Assembly: GCF_950101795.1 (NCBI RefSeq)
Contig: NZ_CATNLZ010000001.1
Span: 813,382-877,381 of the forward strand
Reading direction: 5' to 3'
Origin: Nocardioides sp. T2.26MG-1
GTDB taxonomy: Bacteria; Actinomycetota; Actinomycetes; Propionibacteriales; Nocardioidaceae
Length of the DNA stretch: 64,000 bases
The notes beneath the pieces were generated by a model. The model made no database searches. It worked only from the letters and a program-made list of their open reading frames with translations, and was not told where the DNA came from. The translations under genes and the position numbers were made by a program. Below are positions 41,215-51,085 of the stretch, one piece after another. Within the stretch, counting starts at the first letter, position 1, and each line of letters starts with the position of its first letter.

Positions 41215-42062
41215 GCGTCGTCCGCCGACGCCGGCCCGAGGTGATCGTCGAGGTAGGCCACCGATGCCTCGTACGTCTCGTCGATGCGGGCCTGCACACC
41301 GGTGAAGTCTCGGCTGCCGAGCAGCGAGTCGTCGCGGCCCGACGTACCGCGCGCCGGGAGCACGTAGGCCTCGACGTCCTCGGGCAGCTCCTCCAGCTCG
41401 CGGATGAAGCGGTGCCGGCGGGCGATCTCGAACGACACCCGGGCCACCTCCCACGGCCGCCGGGGGACGGTCAGCGGGCGGTCGATCCGGCCGACCTGCA
41501 GCACGAAGACCCGGGCGGCGCCGAGGCGCACCGCGCGGCCGAGCGGGATGGAGTTCACGATGCCGCCGTCGAGGAAGTGCTCGTCCCCGACCCTGGCCGG
41601 CGGCAGGAGGCCGGGTACGGCGGCGCTGGCCACGACCGCGTCCACGAGCGGGCCGGAGTCGAACCAGTGCTCGGCGGCCCGCTCGATGCTGGCCGCGCAC
41701 ACCTGGAACCGGACCGGCAGGTCCTCGAACCTCAGGTCGCCGAACTCGTCCTGCAGCGCCTGCTTGAGCGGCTTGGCCGACCACAGGTGGGTGCCCGTCG
41801 ACACGGCCCGCCGGACCGTGCGCAGCGGGCTGTCGCCGTACACCTGCTGGCTCTGGGGCTGGGACGTGCTCTGCCAGAGCTCGGTGAGCTTGCCGATCAC
41901 GGCGGGGCTCGGGTCGCGGGCGACCATGGCGCCGTTGAGCGCCCCGACGCTGGTGCCGAGGACCAGGTCGGGCCGGATGCCGCGCTCGAGGAGCGCGCGC
42001 AGCATGCCGACCTCGACGGCGCCGAGCACGCCGCCGCCCCCGAGCACGAACGCCGTGGTCAC
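41211..42062 (-). CDS. Patatin-like phospholipase (RssA/NTE type)
   Basis: 283 residues. Oxyanion hole GGGGVLGAVEVGML, catalytic Ser in GTSVGALNGA and catalytic Asp in FLDGGIVNSIPL form the complete Ser-Asp dyad. It hydrolyses acyl esters of phospholipids or lysophospholipids. It is coupled by GTGA overlaps to DUF3817 upstream and the acyltransferase downstream, suggesting coordinated acyl removal and reacylation. Confidence 0.9.
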   Translation of the reverse strand: MTTAFVLGGGGVLGAVEVGMLRALLERGIRPDLVLGTSVGALNGAMVARDPSPAVIGKLTELWQSTSQPQSQQVYGDSPLRTVRRAVSTGTHLWSAKPLKQALQDEFGDLRFEDLPVRFQVCAASIERAAEHWFDSGPLVDAVVASAAVPGLLPPARVGDEHFLDGGIVNSIPLGRAVRLGAARVFVLQVGRIDRPLTVPRRPWEVARVSFEIARRHRFIRELEELPEDVEAYVLPARGTSGRDDSLLGSRDFTGVQARIDETYEASVAYLDDHLGPASADDA

Positions 42063-42403
42063 GCGGTAGACGGTCCCACGAGCTCGGGGGTCTCGGCGCG
42101 GATCTTCTGGACGACCCGGTGCTCGACCCAGAAGATCAGCAGCGGGACCAGGCCGGCGATGAGCATCAGCAGGGTGAACGAGATCGACCAGCGCGCCCGG
42201 CGGGCGAGGAGGAAGGCGACCACGACGTAGATCATGAAGATCCAGCCGTGGAAGAGCCACAGGATGCTGAGGTCCTCTCCGAACTGCTGCAGGGTGCCGC
42301 CCTCGGTGAGGAGGTACTTCAGCGGCGCGGCCACGAGCGCGCAGACGGCGAGCAGCACGCCCACGACGAAGGCGAGCACCCGGTAGGACTGGAAGAGCTT
42401 CAC
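42059..42403 (-). CDS. DUF3817 integral membrane protein
   Basis: 114 residues, three to four TM segments: VLAFVVGVLLAVCALVAAPL, ILWLFHGWIFMIYVVVAFLL and SFTLLMLIAGLVPLLIFWVEHRV. The HGWIFMIYVV and PLLIFWVEHRV signatures identify DUF3817. Function unknown. It lies between SURF1 (4-nt gap) and patatin (GTGA overlap). Confidence 0.88.
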   Translation of the reverse strand: MKLFQSYRVLAFVVGVLLAVCALVAAPLKYLLTEGGTLQQFGEDLSILWLFHGWIFMIYVVVAFLLARRARWSISFTLLMLIAGLVPLLIFWVEHRVVQKIRAETPELVGPSTA

Positions 42404-42407
42404 GGGC

Positions 42408-43175
42408 TCAGCCTACGGACGTCGGCTCCGCGGGCTCGGGCGAGTCCCCGGCGGCGGTCTCCTCGCCCTCCAGGTCGCGCACCCAGCGCCACCAGATGAA
42501 CACCGCGAACCCACCGAAGAACCACCACTCGATCGCGTAGAGCAGGTTGCGCAGGCCCGTGAGGGCGGCGACGGGCGGCAGCTGGTCGAGCGTGGCAGGC
42601 TCGAGCCCGGCCCCGGGCGTCTCCGCGACGCCGTACGCGCCGTAGAGGTCCTGGTCGACATGCTGGATGACGTCGGCGATGCGCAGCTGGGGCAGGACAT
42701 CGTCACCCGGGTCGTCGTCGACCTGCCCGGTGCCCTGGGGCGGCTGCAGCCAGGCCTCGAGATCCGCGGTCCCGGTGGGGGGATCGGGGGCGTCCGCGGG
42801 GTCGGCCACCCAGCCGCGGACCACCGGGAGCGCCGCGGCGTCGCTGTCGCCCGCGCTGCCCACGGCGAGCGGGGTCACCACCCAGTAGCCGTCGTGCCCC
42901 TCGTGCTCACGGCCCGAGACGTAGACGGTCCCGTCGGGCACCCAGGTGCCGGTGACGGCCACCGGCTGCCCGACCCGGTTCCCGGGGAAGGGGTCGTCGG
43001 GGCCCATCACGTCGGCGAGCGGCAGCGGCGCGGCGTGGGTCAGGTCCGCGGCCTGCGCGCGGCGGTGCTCCTGCCAGGCACCGAGCTGCCAGAACCCCAG
43101 GCCCACGGCGGCCGCGACGAGCACCACGGCGAGCAGGTGCGCTCCCCAGTACCGCGGAGCGAGCGATCGGGGCAC
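42408..43175 (-). CDS. SURF1-family cytochrome oxidase assembly protein
   Basis: 255 residues with the SURF1 topology: N-terminal TM (LLAVVLVAAAVGLGFWQLGAW), a large extracytoplasmic domain with PVAVTGTW, VVTPLAV and PVVRGWV, and a C-terminal TM (NLLYAIEWWFFGGFAVFIWW). The GFWQLGAW and conserved C-terminal Asn-Tyr-Ala-x2-Trp pattern are diagnostic. It assists haem a insertion and assembly of cytochrome c oxidase. TACGCT ends 6 nt before the GTG (leaderless). Likely first gene of the operon. Confidence 0.88.
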   Translation of the reverse strand: MPRSLAPRYWGAHLLAVVLVAAAVGLGFWQLGAWQEHRRAQAADLTHAAPLPLADVMGPDDPFPGNRVGQPVAVTGTWVPDGTVYVSGREHEGHDGYWVVTPLAVGSAGDSDAAALPVVRGWVADPADAPDPPTGTADLEAWLQPPQGTGQVDDDPGDDVLPQLRIADVIQHVDQDLYGAYGVAETPGAGLEPATLDQLPPVAALTGLRNLLYAIEWWFFGGFAVFIWWRWVRDLEGEETAAGDSPEPAEPTSVG

Positions 43176-43181
43176 GCTGCC

Positions 43182-43187
43182 AGCGTA
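43182..43187 (-). promoter_or_regulatory. -10 element (leaderless) of the SURF1 operon
   Basis: Reverse-strand TACGCT (43187-43182) ends 6 nt before the SURF1 GTG at 43175, with no RBS. Confidence 0.5.
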
Positions 43188-43197
43188 CGCAGCGGCG

Positions 43198-43260
43198 GAA
43201 TCCCCGGTGCACCGGGGAAGCTTCCGCTTCTCGGGGGTTGCAACGGCCGAGAAGCGGAGG
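43198..43260 (+). repeat. 63-bp two-hairpin dispersed repeat, copy 2
   Basis: ATCCCCGGTGCACCGGGGAA, then CCGCTTCTCGG / CCGAGAAGCGG around GTTGCAAC. Same length and orientation as 11604-11666, but here in a divergent intergenic region upstream of SURF1 and the GntR gene, so it cannot simply be a terminator. Its 16-bp core equals the reverse complement of the core in copy 1. Confidence 0.8.
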
Positions 43261-43286
43261 AAGTGGCGGGGAAGTTCCCACCGGTG

Positions 43287-43328
43287 TGGTCAGACCACTT
43301 GACCACCGGTCAGGTCTCTGCCTAGCGT
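43287..43328 (+). promoter_or_regulatory. FadR-type operator and leaderless promoter of the GntR gene
   Basis: TGGTCAGACCA (43287-43297) matches the TGGT-N3-ACCA core bound by FadR-subfamily GntR proteins; a second palindrome TGACCACCGGTCA follows (43300-43312). TTGACC (43299-43304) and TAGCGT (43323-43328) form -35/-10 with an 18-bp spacer, and TAGCGT ends 6 nt before the ATG, so the mRNA is leaderless. The operators overlap the -35, implying autorepression. Confidence 0.7.
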
Positions 43329-43334
43329 CCTCCC

Positions 43335-44066
43335 ATGCCGCTGCAGCCCGTGAACCGCCGCTCCGTCCCCGACGAGGTCTTCGATCAGGTGCTCTCCGAG
43401 GTCGTCGACGGTGGCATCGGCGCCGGCGAGGCGCTGCCCAGCGAGCGCCGCCTCGCGGAGGTGCTCGGCGTCTCCCGCCCGGCCGTCCGCGAGGCGCTGC
43501 AGCGGATGGCGCAGACCCGGCTGCTCGACGTACGCCACGGCGGGGCCACCACCGTGCGCGACTTCCGCCGGTACGGCGGCCTCGACCTGCTCCCGCGGCT
43601 GCTGGTGCGCCGCGGGGAGCTCGACCCGGCCGTCGCCCGCAGCATCCTCGAGGCCAGGCTGGTCGTCGGGCCCGGTGTGGCCGCGCTCGCCGCGGAGCGC
43701 GGCGGACCCGCGTTGGAGGTGCTGCTCGGCGAGACCGTGGACGCGCTCGGTGGCACCGACGACGGGGTGGAGCGCCAGCTGCACGCCCTGACGTTCTGGG
43801 ACCACGTCGTCGACGCCGCGGACTCGATGGTCTTCCGGCTGATGTTCAACAGCCTGCGCGCCGCCTACGAGCCGGCGCTCGTCGCGCTCGCCCCGCTGAT
43901 GGCGGAGGAGGTCGGCCAGGTCGGTGCCTACCGGCTGCTCACCGCGGCCATCGGCGCCGGCGACCCCGAGACCGCCCGCGCGGCCGCCGACCGGGTGCTG
44001 CGCCCGGCCACCACCAGCCTGCTCACCGCACTCGCCGCGCTGGACGCGGACCAGGACCGGCCCTAG
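43335..44066 (+). CDS. FadR/GntR-family transcriptional regulator
   Basis: 243 residues. The N-terminal winged helix has SVPDEVFDQVLSEVVDGGIGAGEALPSERRLAEVLGVSRPAVREAL (one block, PSERRLAE signature), and the C-terminal FCD domain has metal-binding-type His (LTFWDHVVDAADS). The effector is probably an acyl-CoA or organic acid. The hydroxylase/desaturase-like gene follows after 14 nt and is the likely co-transcribed target. Confidence 0.88.
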   Translation: MPLQPVNRRSVPDEVFDQVLSEVVDGGIGAGEALPSERRLAEVLGVSRPAVREALQRMAQTRLLDVRHGGATTVRDFRRYGGLDLLPRLLVRRGELDPAVARSILEARLVVGPGVAALAAERGGPALEVLLGETVDALGGTDDGVERQLHALTFWDHVVDAADSMVFRLMFNSLRAAYEPALVALAPLMAEEVGQVGAYRLLTAAIGAGDPETARAAADRVLRPATTSLLTALAALDADQDRP

Positions 44067-44080
44067 GGCCAGGAGGAGTC

Positions 44081-44806
44081 ATGACCAAGTCGACGCCCGA
44101 GATCGAGGAGCTGGCCGCCCAGCGGCTGGCCGCCGACGAGCAGCGGATCACCGGTCCGCGCCGCACCAACATCTCGCTCGGCCAGGCCTGGAGCTCGTTC
44201 TGGCGGCACCCGTCCCCCTGGATGCTCGGCAGCTGCCTGCTGGCCGCGCTCGTGGGCCGGGTGGTCGTCGGCGGCGGCGCCTGGTGGGAGCTGGTCGTCC
44301 CTGTCGGCCTGGTCGCGGTGCTCCCCGTGGTCGAGTGGGTGGTGCACGTCGGGATCCTGCACTGGCGGCCGCGGCACCTCGGCCCGGTCACGGTCGACCC
44401 GCTCCTGGCCCGCAAGCACCGCGCGCACCACGCCGACCCGCGGGCAATCCCGCTGGTGTTCGTGCCGTGGCAGGTCGAGCTCTGGCTGTTCCCGGCGTAC
44501 GCCGTCGTCGCGTGGCGGGTGATGCCGACCACCGCGAGCACCTTCACGCTGCTGGTCGCGGTCTTCGCGATCATGTCGTTCTACGAGTGGACCCACTACC
44601 TGCTGCACAGCGACTACCGGCCCCGCTCGCGGTGGTACCGCGCGGTGTGGCGCAACCATCGGCTCCACCACTACAAGAGCGAGCACTACTGGTTCACGGT
44701 CACCAGCGCCGGTACGGCGGACCGGCTGTTCGGCACCTACCCCGACCCGGCCACCGTCGAGACCTCGCCGACCGTGCGCGCCCTGCACTCCCGCGAGGGC
44801 CGCTGA
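44081..44806 (+). CDS. Sterol desaturase / fatty acid hydroxylase family protein
   Basis: 241-residue di-iron membrane enzyme with the histidine clusters KHRAHHAD (HxxxHH type), WTHYLLH, NHRLHHYKSEHYWF. TM segments include LGSCLLAALVGRVVVGGGAW, LVVPVGLVAVLPVVEWVV and TLLVAVFAIMSFYEW. It probably hydroxylates or desaturates a lipid; the FadR-like gene next to it supports a fatty-acid substrate. GGAGGAG precedes the ATG. Confidence 0.86.
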   Translation: MTKSTPEIEELAAQRLAADEQRITGPRRTNISLGQAWSSFWRHPSPWMLGSCLLAALVGRVVVGGGAWWELVVPVGLVAVLPVVEWVVHVGILHWRPRHLGPVTVDPLLARKHRAHHADPRAIPLVFVPWQVELWLFPAYAVVAWRVMPTTASTFTLLVAVFAIMSFYEWTHYLLHSDYRPRSRWYRAVWRNHRLHHYKSEHYWFTVTSAGTADRLFGTYPDPATVETSPTVRALHSREGR

Positions 44807-44815
44807 CCACCGCCC

Positions 44816-45463
44816 TCAGCCCAGGCGGTCCGCCAGGCTGCTCAGGTCGGCCAGCACCCGGCTCGCCCCCGCGGCCGTGAGCGGCGCCGCGGCGTGCGTG
44901 GTGGTGACGCCGACGACCTCGCCGACGCCGGCGGCGACCGCGGCTCGCACGCCCGCGGGAGAGTCCTCGACCGCCAGCGCGTCGGCGGGCGCAACCCCCA
45001 GCCGCCGGCAGGCCAGGTCGTAGCCCGCGGGATCGGGCTTGCCGTCGGTGACGTCCTCGGCCGTGACGACGACCTGCACGTCGGCCAGGGCCGCGAGCGT
45101 GCCGCCCGCCAGGCGACGTACCCACGCCGGTCCGGCGGACGTCACGATCGCCACCGGCACCCGGCGGCGAGCCGCCGCGGCGAGGAGCTCGGTGGCGCCG
45201 GGCACCGGGTCGGGCATCGCGGCGGCGTCGATGAGGGCCATCACCTCGCGAGCGAGGGCGTGGCCGTCCTCCCCCGCCCACGGCCCGGGCTCGGCCGCGA
45301 ACACGTCCTCGGCCCGGCGGCCGGTGAACAGCGAGAGGTCCGGGACCGACCAGCCGCGCCCCTCGAAGAACCTCCGGTAGGCCGCGCGGTGCACCGGCTC
45401 GGTGTCGACGAGGGTCCCGTCGAGGTCGAGCAGCAGCGCGGCCGGCGTCCCCCGGTGGGTCAT
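44816..45463 (-). CDS. HAD-superfamily hydrolase, beta-phosphoglucomutase-like
   Basis: 215 residues. Catalytic DxDGT in LLLDLDGTLVDTEPVH (nucleophile Asp), Ser in VAIVTSAG, Lys in DVTDGKPDPAGYD, and acidic motif VEDSPAGVRAA. A helical cap lies at about 20-85. A sugar-phosphate phosphatase or mutase; its ATGA overlap with the PTS IIA gene suggests a role in amino-sugar or hexose phosphate metabolism. Exact substrate unknown. Confidence 0.85.
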   Translation of the reverse strand: MTHRGTPAALLLDLDGTLVDTEPVHRAAYRRFFEGRGWSVPDLSLFTGRRAEDVFAAEPGPWAGEDGHALAREVMALIDAAAMPDPVPGATELLAAAARRRVPVAIVTSAGPAWVRRLAGGTLAALADVQVVVTAEDVTDGKPDPAGYDLACRRLGVAPADALAVEDSPAGVRAAVAAGVGEVVGVTTTHAAAPLTAAGASRVLADLSSLADRLG

Positions 45464-45921
45464 GGGGTGACGGTGAACAGGACCTCGCCCACGACGGCGA
45501 CGGCACCGGCGGCCGGCCGCGGGACCGAGCCCTTCTGACGTTCCATGGCGACGACGGGGACCATCGTCGACATCCCCTGCTCGGCGATCGCCGCGGGGTC
45601 CCAGCGGACCATCGGGTCGCCGGCCGAGACCGTGGCGCCCTTCTCAGTGAGCAGCTCGAAGCCCGCCCCCTTGAGTCGCACGGTGTCGATCCCGAGGTGG
45701 ACCAGCACGGCGACCCCGCCGGCGCCCATCACGACGAACGCGTGCGGGTGCACCACCATCACCTTCCCGGCGATCGGAGAGACCACCGTGACCTCGCCGG
45801 AGTCGGGGTCGGGATCGATGGTGACCCCCGGCCCCATCATCTCGGTGGCGAAGACCGGGTCCGGCGTCTCCGACAAGGGGAGCACCCGGCCCGGGCACGG
45901 CGCGAACACCGAGACCGTCAC
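45460..45921 (-). CDS. crr: PTS glucose-family EIIA component
   Basis: 153-residue cytoplasmic phosphocarrier. It has the Glc-IIA beta-sandwich with GRVLPLSETPDPVFATEMMGPG, a phospho-His in VLVHLGIDTVRL and a partner His in VVHPHAFVV. It passes phosphate from HPr to IIB. EI and HPr are not in this window. The GTG overlaps the IIB stop (GTGA); HAD follows with ATGA, giving an IIB-IIA-HAD operon. Confidence 0.92.
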   Translation of the reverse strand: MTVSVFAPCPGRVLPLSETPDPVFATEMMGPGVTIDPDPDSGEVTVVSPIAGKVMVVHPHAFVVMGAGGVAVLVHLGIDTVRLKGAGFELLTEKGATVSAGDPMVRWDPAAIAEQGMSTMVPVVAMERQKGSVPRPAAGAVAVVGEVLFTVTP

Positions 45922-46151
45922 ATCAGGTCCTCGATGTCCTCGGCGAGGTTGTCGGCCTCGGGGCCGACCACCACCTGTACGGCGTTGCCGCTGGCCATGA
46001 CGCCGTGCGCGCCGGCGGCCCGGAGGGCCTTCTCGTCGACCTTGGAGCCGTCGTGGACCTCGGTGCGCAACCGGGTGATGCACGCCTCGATCTCGACGAT
46101 GTTCTCGGCCCCGCCGAGTCCGGCGAGGATCTGCTCCGCCTTGCTGCTCAT
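45918..46151 (-). CDS. PTS glucose/N-acetylglucosamine-family EIIB component
   Basis: 77-residue stand-alone IIB domain. The phosphorylated Cys is in EIEACITRLRTEV, followed by the GVMASGNAVQVVVGPEA half. A separate IIB (NagF-like) is the arrangement known for Streptomyces GlcNAc transport. GAGGAG 6 nt upstream supports the ATG. It is divergent from the DasR-like regulator across a dre-like site. Confidence 0.92.
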   Translation of the reverse strand: MSSKAEQILAGLGGAENIVEIEACITRLRTEVHDGSKVDEKALRAAGAHGVMASGNAVQVVVGPEADNLAEDIEDLM

Positions 46152-46218
46152 CTCGTGCTCCTCGGGTCCGTGGCCGCCCGGCCACTCCTTGACAAGGATG
46201 CCGGGTGTGACCATCCTC

Positions 46219-46234
46219 ACTGGTACGTACCAGA
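46219..46234. promoter_or_regulatory. dre-like (DasR) operator in the divergent GlcNAc promoter
   Basis: ACTGGTACGTACCAGA (46219-46234) matches the palindromic dre consensus for DasR/NagR, ACTGGTCTAGACCANT, except in the central 4 bp. An additional CGTACCA half follows (46236-46242). It lies between IIB and the regulator gene, so it probably controls both operons and is released by amino-sugar phosphates. Confidence 0.75.
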
Positions 46235-46272
46235 ACGTACCAACGATCCGACAGCGCGTCGAGGGGAGCTCC

Positions 46273-47060
46273 GTGGCGACGAGGCAGGCGAGTCAGGGGA
46301 GCCAGGCCACACGGGTGGTCACGGTGGGCCCGCGCCCCAAACACGCCCAGGTGCGCGACGCGCTCGCCGAACTGGCCACCACCGAGCTCGGTCCGGATGC
46401 GGCGATCCCGTCCGAGCGCGAGCTGATGGCGACGTACGCCGTCTCCCGCGACACGGTGCGCAAGGCGATCAACGCGCTCGTGGGCGACGGGCTCCTCGTC
46501 AAGGTCCACGGCCGCGGCACGTTCGTCGCCCGGCCCCGGCTGGAGACCCAGCTGCACCTCGCGTCGTTCAGCCAGGACATGCGCCGCCGCGGGTTCACCC
46601 CATCCACGCGACTCCTCGCGATCGAGCTCGCACAGCCGCCCGCGGAGGTGGCCAAGGCCCTCGGGCTCGACCGGACCGCGATGGCCTGGAAGGTGGATCG
46701 CGTGCGGCTCGCCGACGACGAACCGATCGCCCTCGAGAACGGCTGGCACCCGGCGTCCCTGCTCCCCGGACTGGACCGGCACGACCTGGGCGGCTCGCTC
46801 TACGAGCTGCTGGCTCACGAGTACGGCCTGGTCATCGACTCCGCTGAGCAGACGCTGTGGGGCGAGTCCGCGAGCGAGGTCGTGGCCGCCCGCCTCGACG
46901 CCCCCGCGCACACCCCCCTCCTGGTCTTCCGCCGTGTCTCGAAGGCCGGGCCGCGCCCGGTCGAGTACGTCGTGTCCCGCTACCGCGGCGACCGGTACGA
47001 GGTCCACATGTCGCTCGGTCGTGACAGCGACCCGGGCTCCACCACCGAAGGGAAGCAGCA

Positions 47061-47064
<4 letters not shown>
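46273..47064 (+). CDS. GntR/HutC-family regulator, DasR/NagR-like
   Basis: 263 residues. The winged helix (KHAQVRDALAELATTELG, IPSERELMATYAVSRDTVRKAINALVGDGLL, HGRGTFVA) precedes the UTRA ligand domain (FSQDMRRRGFTPSTRLL to PVEYVVSRYRGDRYEVHMSL). Homologues bind glucosamine-6-P or GlcNAc-6-P. It is joined to the IIC gene by GTGA and sits beside a dre-like site. A poorly conserved 25-residue N-terminal extension may reflect a start further in; GGGGAG supports this GTG. Confidence 0.9.
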
Positions 47065-48310
<1,246 letters not shown>

Positions 48311-48311
<1 letters not shown>

Positions 48312-49432
48312 TGCTCATCGGTGCCGACCGGGTCGTCACCCCGGCGCGCGTGCTCGCGCCGGGGTGGCTGCTCATCGACGGCGAGCGGATCGCGGCCGTG
48401 GGATCGGGCGATCCACCCGGGCCGCCCGACGTCGCACTCACGGGTGCCACCGTCGTGCCGGGCTTCATCGACGTGCACGCACACGGCGGCGGCGGGGCGT
48501 CGTTCGACGGTGGTGACGCGGACGCCGTGGCGACCGCCGTACGCACTCACCTGAGCCACGGCGCCACCTCGATGATCGCGAGCCTGGTGAGCGCCGACCA
48601 GGCCACCCTGCTCCACTCGGTACGGCGCCTCGCCGATCTCGCCGAGGACGGGCTGCTGGCCGGCATCCACCTGGAGGGGCCTTGGCTCAGCGCCCGCCGG
48701 GCCGGTGCCCACGACCCCAGCGTCCTGAGGGACCCCGCCCCCGCCGAGGTCGACGCGCTGATCCAGGCCGGCCGGGGACACCTCCGGATGGTCACGCTGG
48801 CACCGGAGCGGCCGGGTGGGCTCGAGACGATCCGGCGCCTCACCGCGGCCGGGGTCGTCGGCGCGATCGGGCACACCGAGGCGACGTACGACCAGACGTG
48901 CGCGGCCCTGGACGCCGGCGCAGGCGTCGGCACCCACCTGTTCAACGCGATGCCCGGCCTGCACCACCGCGCCCCGGGGCCGGTGGCCGCGCTGCTGGAG
49001 CACCCCGACGCGTACGTCGAGCTCGTCGCCGACGGCGTGCACGTCCACCCCGCAGCACTCCGGCTCGCCGCGCGCGCCAAGCCGCACCGCACGGTGCTGG
49101 TGACCGACGCGATGGCGGCCGCCGCGGCGGCGGACGGCGACTATCGGCTCGGTCGCCTCGAGGTGCGGGTCCGTGACGGAGTGGCCCGGCTGGCCGGCGG
49201 CGACACGATCGCCGGCTCGACGCTGACCATGGCGGCGGCCGTGCGGTACGCGGTGCGCGAGGTCGGGCTGACGATCCAGGACGCCGTCCGCGCGGCCACC
49301 GCGTCGCCGGCCGCGATGCTGTCGCTGCCGGACGTCGGGGCGCTGCTGCCCGGCTACCGGGCGGACGCGGTGGTGCTGGAGGGGGATCTCAGCGTGCGCC
49401 GGGTGCTGTCTCGCGGGCGCTGGGTCGGCTGA
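48311..49432 (+). CDS. nagA: N-acetylglucosamine-6-phosphate deacetylase
   Basis: 373-residue amidohydrolase converting GlcNAc-6-P to GlcN-6-P and acetate. Metal and catalytic residues: DVHAHGGGGASF, HLEGPWLS (Glu), GHTEATYDQ, GTHLFNAMPGLHHR, and the catalytic Asp in VTDAMAAA. The GTG shares 1 nt with the nagE stop. nagB is not adjacent. Confidence 0.93.
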
Positions 49433-49448
49433 CGTCTGGGTCGCTGCA

Positions 49449-50909
49449 TCACCCTCTCCGGATCACGGCCCGCGCGGTCGCCGCGACGGCGAGGTCGACT
49501 CCTTCGACCCCGCCCCACCGCGCGCGTGTGGCACCGGCCAGCTGGTGGAGTACGTCGAGGGTCGCGCTGCGCGCCGGCGGCACCGAGGTCCGGTCGTACC
49601 CGCTGCGCCACCCGAGGGCGAACAGGAGCTCGCCGATCTCGGCGTGCCACTCCTGCCCCGGCGCGCCGCTGCCGACCACGGCCAGCGCCATCCAGCCCGC
49701 CTGCCGCTCGGCGTCCTTGGTGCCCAGGGGGAGTCGGCCGACGATGTGCCGCCACAGTGCCTGCGGGTCATGGCCACACCGAACGGCGACGGCGGTCGGG
49801 CTCAGTCGGCCCTTGCGGACACTGACCAAGCCGAGGGCGCGGGCGGTGTCGCGTACGACGGCAACGGGCGGCGTGTGGTCCTCGCGGTTGGCCTTGCCGA
49901 TCCACCATGCGGCGATGCCGCTGCGCTCGGCGAACTGGGCGACGATCGCTGGCGGGAGGTAGCCCGCGGCGGTCAGCGCGACGCCGTCGCCGACGAGGTC
50001 GAGGAAGGTCCGATAGGTCTCGGTCAGTCGGCTCGCCTCGGCGTCGGTGACCTCGACTGGCCCGTGCGAGAGCGGACGAGCGAGCACCTCCCTCAGCAGG
50101 CGGATGCCACGGTGTTCGAGCTGCTCGGCCAGATCGGCCAGCTCCCCGGTGACCTCGACCGGCTCGGCGACCGCGGCTGCCAGGGCGGCGTTGACTTCGT
50201 CGACCTCGAACCGGTCCGGGTGCCAGTCGATCGGCAGCCAGTCGTGGGCGTGCGCGGCGCTGTCGAAGACCACGGGGAGCATCGCGTCGTCGTACCCACT
50301 GCGGACCCACGTGGCCAGCTCGTCGTGGCCGCCGAGGCCGCCGCAGTCCTCGGGTGGGCAGGCCATCCTCCCGCCGGTGCACCGCGCCACGGGCGGCGGC
50401 CCCTCGAGGACTGCCTCGACCACCAGCCGGTGGTCCCAGCCGTCGCCGAAGTCGTACTCGTACCAGAGCTCGTCGCCCACCCCGGCGACGAGCTGGTCGA
50501 GTCGCACGTCGTCCTCGAGCATCCCCTCGTCACCCTCGTCGAGATCGAACTGGGTGAGGAAGTACGGCGAGCGGTGATCTCCGCCGGTCCGGAACCGGTG
50601 CAGGTGGCTGTTCGTCCAGCCCATCGCGGCCTGGATGACGTCATGCACCCGCGGCAGGCCGAGGTCGCCGGGCAGCTCGAGCCGGCGCCACACCGGCGGC
50701 GTCGCGCCGTGCAGGTCGAGGCGCACCCGGAAGCCGCGGACGTCCGCCGGTACCGGGAGCACCGTCGGCGCCTCGTCACGCTCGAGCTTCTCGAAGATGC
50801 TGGACACCTGGCCGCTCCTCAGCGCCTCGAGGAGCGCCTGGGTCTCCTCGAGGCTGGCACTGGGCATCAGCTGCCGTAGCAGGCGCTGGACGTCGGTCGC
50901 TTCGGCCAC
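49449..50909 (-). CDS. pRiA4b ORF-3-like domain protein (IS1096 TnpR-like family)
   Basis: 486 residues. The domain at about 55-215 (RVRLDLHGATPPVWRRLELP, HDVIQAAMGWTNSHLHRF, YEYDFGDGWDHRLVVE) is the plasmid pRiA4b ORF-3 family (PF07929). The remaining about 270 residues (SRLTETYRTFLDLVGDGVAL onward) form a second domain often fused to it. The family is named after mobile-element genes, but no transposase or terminal repeats are near. Function unknown. Confidence 0.8.
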   Translation of the reverse strand: MAEATDVQRLLRQLMPSASLEETQALLEALRSGQVSSIFEKLERDEAPTVLPVPADVRGFRVRLDLHGATPPVWRRLELPGDLGLPRVHDVIQAAMGWTNSHLHRFRTGGDHRSPYFLTQFDLDEGDEGMLEDDVRLDQLVAGVGDELWYEYDFGDGWDHRLVVEAVLEGPPPVARCTGGRMACPPEDCGGLGGHDELATWVRSGYDDAMLPVVFDSAAHAHDWLPIDWHPDRFEVDEVNAALAAAVAEPVEVTGELADLAEQLEHRGIRLLREVLARPLSHGPVEVTDAEASRLTETYRTFLDLVGDGVALTAAGYLPPAIVAQFAERSGIAAWWIGKANREDHTPPVAVVRDTARALGLVSVRKGRLSPTAVAVRCGHDPQALWRHIVGRLPLGTKDAERQAGWMALAVVGSGAPGQEWHAEIGELLFALGWRSGYDRTSVPPARSATLDVLHQLAGATRARWGGVEGVDLAVAATARAVIRRG

Positions 50910-51085
50910 GACGGTCAGTCAATCACCCTTGAGTCCGCGCTCGGCCGCATCCGCAGCGCGACAAGGACATCTCGAGGTTGTCCGAAGCGGCCACTTCCTC
51001 AGGCTTCGGCCACGGCCTAATCGTCGCCGCCGCGCAGCAGGCTCCCGACGATGGGCCGGTCCGAAACCCGTCCTGAGGAGAAGCA

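Noticed and set aside
49449..50909. Transposon or insertion sequence
   Set aside because: Only the pRiA4b ORF-3 domain hints at mobility; no transposase, terminal inverted repeats or target duplications are visible.
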